A stretch of 7,027 nt of DNA, from positions 1-7,027 of the forward strand of contig DAOVGU010000161.1 of NCBI GenBank assembly GCA_030672255.1, in the 5' to 3' direction. Of the stretch, positions 5,550 to 7,027 are shown piece by piece (positions within the stretch are counted from its first letter, which is position 1; each line of letters begins with the position of its first letter). Position numbers and translations under genes: made by a program. This DNA comes from a bacterium. GTDB taxonomy: Bacteria > Ratteibacteria > UBA8468. The notes under the pieces were generated by a model. The model was not told where the DNA came from, did not search any database, and worked only from the letters and a program-made list of their open reading frames with translations.

Positions 5550-6575
5550 TCATAATTCAATCCTTTCCAGAACTATCTTTTCCATTACCTCTTTAATTTT
5601 ACTTAAAGTTTCCTTATAAAAACTAACCGGTTTGCCAATCGGGTCAGGAATATCAAGAACAAAGATTTTCTTCGCTGCTTCCGGAACCATTTCTGTAATC
5701 CTTTCTCGGTGAATTTCCTCCATCACAAAAATAAGGTCAAAGTTTTTGATAAGGAGAGGTTTTGCCAATTTGCTCTTGTGACTTAATAAATCTATTTCCT
5801 CTTGTTTCATTACTTCAATCGCCTCTCTTGTTGCTCCTCCTTGAGGAAACAGGAAACCGGCAGAGTCTATCTTGATATTTTTGTTTCCTTTATCCTGGAG
5901 AATCTTCCTTAATAAACCGGCCGCCATCGGACTGCGGCAGGAATTGCCGGTGCAGACAAAAAGAACCCCGCCCCGGACAAGCTTTGGGGGCTCAGCGGTA
6001 AAGTCCCAGACCGCAGATTCCTTACCAGAGGTTTCTTTTTCCCGTCCACAGGACGGGAGCCCTTTATCAATAACCAAATCCACTCCTTCCAAGATTTCCT
6101 TTTCAATCGTCTCTACCTGGCAATTGGCAGGTTGTCCGGAAAGGTTAGCGGAAGTGGTTGCCAAAGGCAAATTAGAACGCTCAATCAATTTTAAAATGAG
6201 AGGACAATCAGGAATTCGCAGCCCGACTTTAGAGGAAGAATCCTTGAGAAGAGGAGAAAGGGGAACCTTTGCCTTTAAGAGAAGCGTAATCGCTCCTGGC
6301 CAGAGCCTTTCCATCTCCTTTTCTATAACTTTGCTTGATTCAACCATCTCTAAGGCCATTTTCTTATTAGCTAATAGGATGGCGATCGGTTTTGTTTTTG
6401 GTCTCTTTTTTAATTCAAATATTCTCTTTATCCCTGACTCATTCTTATAGAAGGTTCCAATTCCATAGACAGTATCGGTAGGAAAAATAAGAACCGCTCC
6501 TTTTTTGAGCAAATTGGCTGCCTCCTTTATCTTTTCCTCTTCCGGATGGGTTGGATTAATTTTAAGAATCCTCAT
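5550..6575 (-). CDS. Sua5/TsaC threonylcarbamoyl-AMP synthase fused to YwlE-like low-molecular-weight phosphatase
   Basis: A 341-residue two-domain protein. Residues about 10-202 are a Sua5/YrdC/YciO domain that makes threonylcarbamoyl-AMP for the tRNA t6A37 modification: AVLIFPTDTVYGIG (27-40), LKKRPKTKPIAILL (55-68), LWPGAITLLLK (91-101), VGLRIPDCP (117-125) and the SxN motif in TTSANLSGQ (140-148). The Sua5 C-terminal domain is absent. After PKLVRGG and with no linker comes a low-molecular-weight phosphatase: P-loop VCTGNSCRSPMA (207-218) with nucleophile C208, the second Cys C213 and R214, and general acid D311 in DIPDPIG. The CTGN-x-CRS loop is like YwlE protein-arginine phosphatase, where x is Thr; Ser here differs from the bulkier residue of classic tyrosine phosphatases. 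Arginine specificity is therefore possible, not proven. The ATG at 6575 has no clear SD; the promoter predicts a leader of only 4 or 5 bases. Both domains keep key residues. Confidence 0.92.
   Translation of the reverse strand: MRILKINPTHPEEEKIKEAANLLKKGAVLIFPTDTVYGIGTFYKNESGIKRIFELKKRPKTKPIAILLANKKMALEMVESSKVIEKEMERLWPGAITLLLKAKVPLSPLLKDSSSKVGLRIPDCPLILKLIERSNLPLATTSANLSGQPANCQVETIEKEILEGVDLVIDKGLPSCGREKETSGKESAVWDFTAEPPKLVRGGVLFVCTGNSCRSPMAAGLLRKILQDKGNKNIKIDSAGFLFPQGGATREAIEVMKQEEIDLLSHKSKLAKPLLIKNFDLIFVMEEIHRERITEMVPEAAKKIFVLDIPDPIGKPVSFYKETLSKIKEVMEKIVLERIEL
6040..6058. repeat. Perfect short palindrome inside the Sua5 domain
   Basis: TCCCGTCC-ACA-GGACGGGA, an 8-bp stem with a 3-base loop, lies in codons for residues 174-179 of the fusion protein. 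It falls in the loop between DKG and ESAV, which is about 6-7 residues longer than the usual GG-to-ESTV loop of the family. The extra length equals the palindrome, so it may be an inserted repeat. Confidence 0.6.
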
Positions 6576-6586
6576 TTCTAAAAAGC

Positions 6587-6615
6587 ATTTTATTCTTTTT
6601 CGAGCTCTCAGTCAA
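6587..6615 (-). promoter_or_regulatory. Sigma70 promoter of the Sua5-phosphatase gene
   Basis: On the minus strand TTGACT (6615-6610), a 17-base spacer, then TAAAAT (6592-6587). The start of transcription is expected near 6579-6580, leaving about 4 or 5 bases before the ATG at 6575. It is back to back with the promoter of the hom side, with 19 bases between the two -35 boxes. Confidence 0.7.
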
Positions 6616-6634
6616 CTTTTGTAGATATGTGTTG

Positions 6635-6664
6635 TTGACGGGTTACCCCCTAATTTGCTATAAT
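6635..6664 (+). promoter_or_regulatory. Sigma70 promoter upstream of homoserine dehydrogenase
   Basis: TTGACG (6635-6640), an 18-base spacer, then TATAAT (6659-6664). Transcription should start near 6671, which is the A of an ATG opening a 20-codon reading frame; homoserine dehydrogenase itself begins 66 bases further on. Confidence 0.75.
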
Positions 6665-6670
6665 AGTTAT

Positions 6671-6733
6671 ATGTTCAAATTATCTGCTGAAGCAAAAAAG
6701 GAATTGAAAAGATTGGGTGTAGGTATTCTTTGA
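6671..6733 (+). CDS. Possible leaderless 20-residue leader peptide before hom
   Basis: The frame reads MFKLSAEAKKELKRLGVGIL and then TGA. Its ATG falls on the predicted transcription start, so it could be translated as a leaderless mRNA. It is in frame with homoserine dehydrogenase, whose ATG follows the TGA after 3 bases and has no good SD, so reinitiation is a plausible way to translate hom. The peptide has no run of Thr, Met or Ile codons, so a classic amino-acid attenuator is unlikely, and no hairpin is evident. It may simply be untranslated leader. Confidence 0.3.
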   Translation: MFKLSAEAKKELKRLGVGIL

Positions 6734-6736
6734 AGA

Positions 6737-7027
6737 ATGAAAACGATTAATATTGGATTGATTGGATTTGGAACGATTGGAAGCGGGTTGGTAAGGGCGC
6801 TCAAGAAGAATGAAAATCTTCTTACTGAACGCACCGGTTTAAGGTTTGTTATCCACCGTATCTGCGATAAGGACATTTCCTCTCCCCGAGAGGTAAAGGT
6901 AGCAAAAAGCATTCTTACTAAAAACAGTGAAGCCGTTCTTTCTGATCCCAAGGTTGATATTGTGGTTGAATTGATTGGCGGGATTCGGCCAGCTCTTGAC
7001 TATATCCTAAAGGCCCTGCGAAATAAA
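6737..7027 (+). CDS. hom: Homoserine dehydrogenase, N-terminal part, cut by window edge
   Basis: The first 97 codons are open to the last base of the window. The protein begins MKTINIGLIGFGTIGSGLVR, a Rossmann nucleotide-binding start with the GFGT-[IV]-G-x-G motif typical of homoserine dehydrogenase, and later shows VDIVVELIGGIRPALDYILKAL split across residues about 75-94, the family's conserved V(E)xIGG segment. The enzyme reduces aspartate semialdehyde to homoserine with NAD(P)H in the threonine and methionine pathway, in the cytoplasm. No aspartokinase domain precedes it, so it is monofunctional at the N-terminus; the catalytic domain and any ACT domain lie outside the window. The start is set by homology of the N-terminus, since the SD is weak (GAAG one base before the ATG). 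Confidence 0.9.
   Translation, partial: MKTINIGLIGFGTIGSGLVRALKKNENLLTERTGLRFVIHRICDKDISSPREVKVAKSILTKNSEAVLSDPKVDIVVELIGGIRPALDYILKALRNK

Noticed and set aside
5872..6450. 192-residue plus-strand frame opposite the Sua5-phosphatase gene
   Set aside because: The minus-strand protein has conserved motifs along its whole length; the plus frame mirrors its codon pattern and resembles no family.
6731..6733. TGA between the short frame and hom as a recoded codon (alternative genetic code)
   Set aside because: TGA acts as the normal stop of several genes in this window (NicX-like, toroid-like, hicB, rpiB, fusion gene), and hom has a complete N-terminus without the extension.
6667..6951. 94-residue reading frame on the minus strand under homoserine dehydrogenase
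   Set aside because: It is antisense to a clear homoserine dehydrogenase start and has no recognisable features or SD; a shadow frame.

Overview
The window is compact bacterial DNA of moderate GC content, with short intergenic gaps, sigma70-type promoters and standard stop codons (TAA, TGA and TAG are all used as ends of genes). No rRNA, tRNA or taxon-specific marker is present, so I cannot name the organism. The mix of a URO-D-family protein, an M29/NicX-like protein, a GntR/solute-binding-protein fusion, a Sua5/phosphatase fusion, HicAB and REP-like TGTCATTCCCG palindromes would suit an uncultured anaerobic bacterial lineage. That is only an impression.

Layout from left to right. (1) Bases 1-653, plus strand: the C-terminal part of a URO-D/cobamide-methyltransferase-family protein, cut by the window edge. 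(2) Bases 703-4209, minus strand: a three-gene operon read right to left. It holds a cytoplasmic regulator (GntR winged helix fused to a whole family-1 solute-binding-protein domain), an alpha/alpha-toroid-like protein of unknown function, and an M29 aminopeptidase/NicX-like metalloprotein that lacks one expected metal ligand. It is driven by a textbook promoter (TTGACA-17-TATAAT) overlapped by two palindromes of GntR type. (3) Bases 4302-4857, minus strand: a hicB-hicA toxin-antitoxin pair with its own promoter. (4) Bases 4914-6575, minus strand: a housekeeping block in which a one-piece Sua5(TsaC)-LMW phosphatase fusion is followed by rpiB; this recalls the ywlC-ywlE-rpiB (ywlF) order of Bacillus. 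Two palindromic REP-like elements fill the gap between the two genes. (5) Bases 6587-7027: back-to-back promoters, a possible 20-residue leaderless leader peptide, and the start of homoserine dehydrogenase on the plus strand, cut by the right edge.

The most interesting unit is region 2. The regulator appears to have taken a periplasmic-type sugar-binding domain and made it an intracellular sensor. It sits at the head of an operon with two predicted soluble proteins of unknown substrate, with a candidate operator at its own promoter. A second theme is that three of the four promoters I can place predict transcripts starting at, or within about 5 bases of, an ATG, which would mean leaderless or near-leaderless mRNAs.
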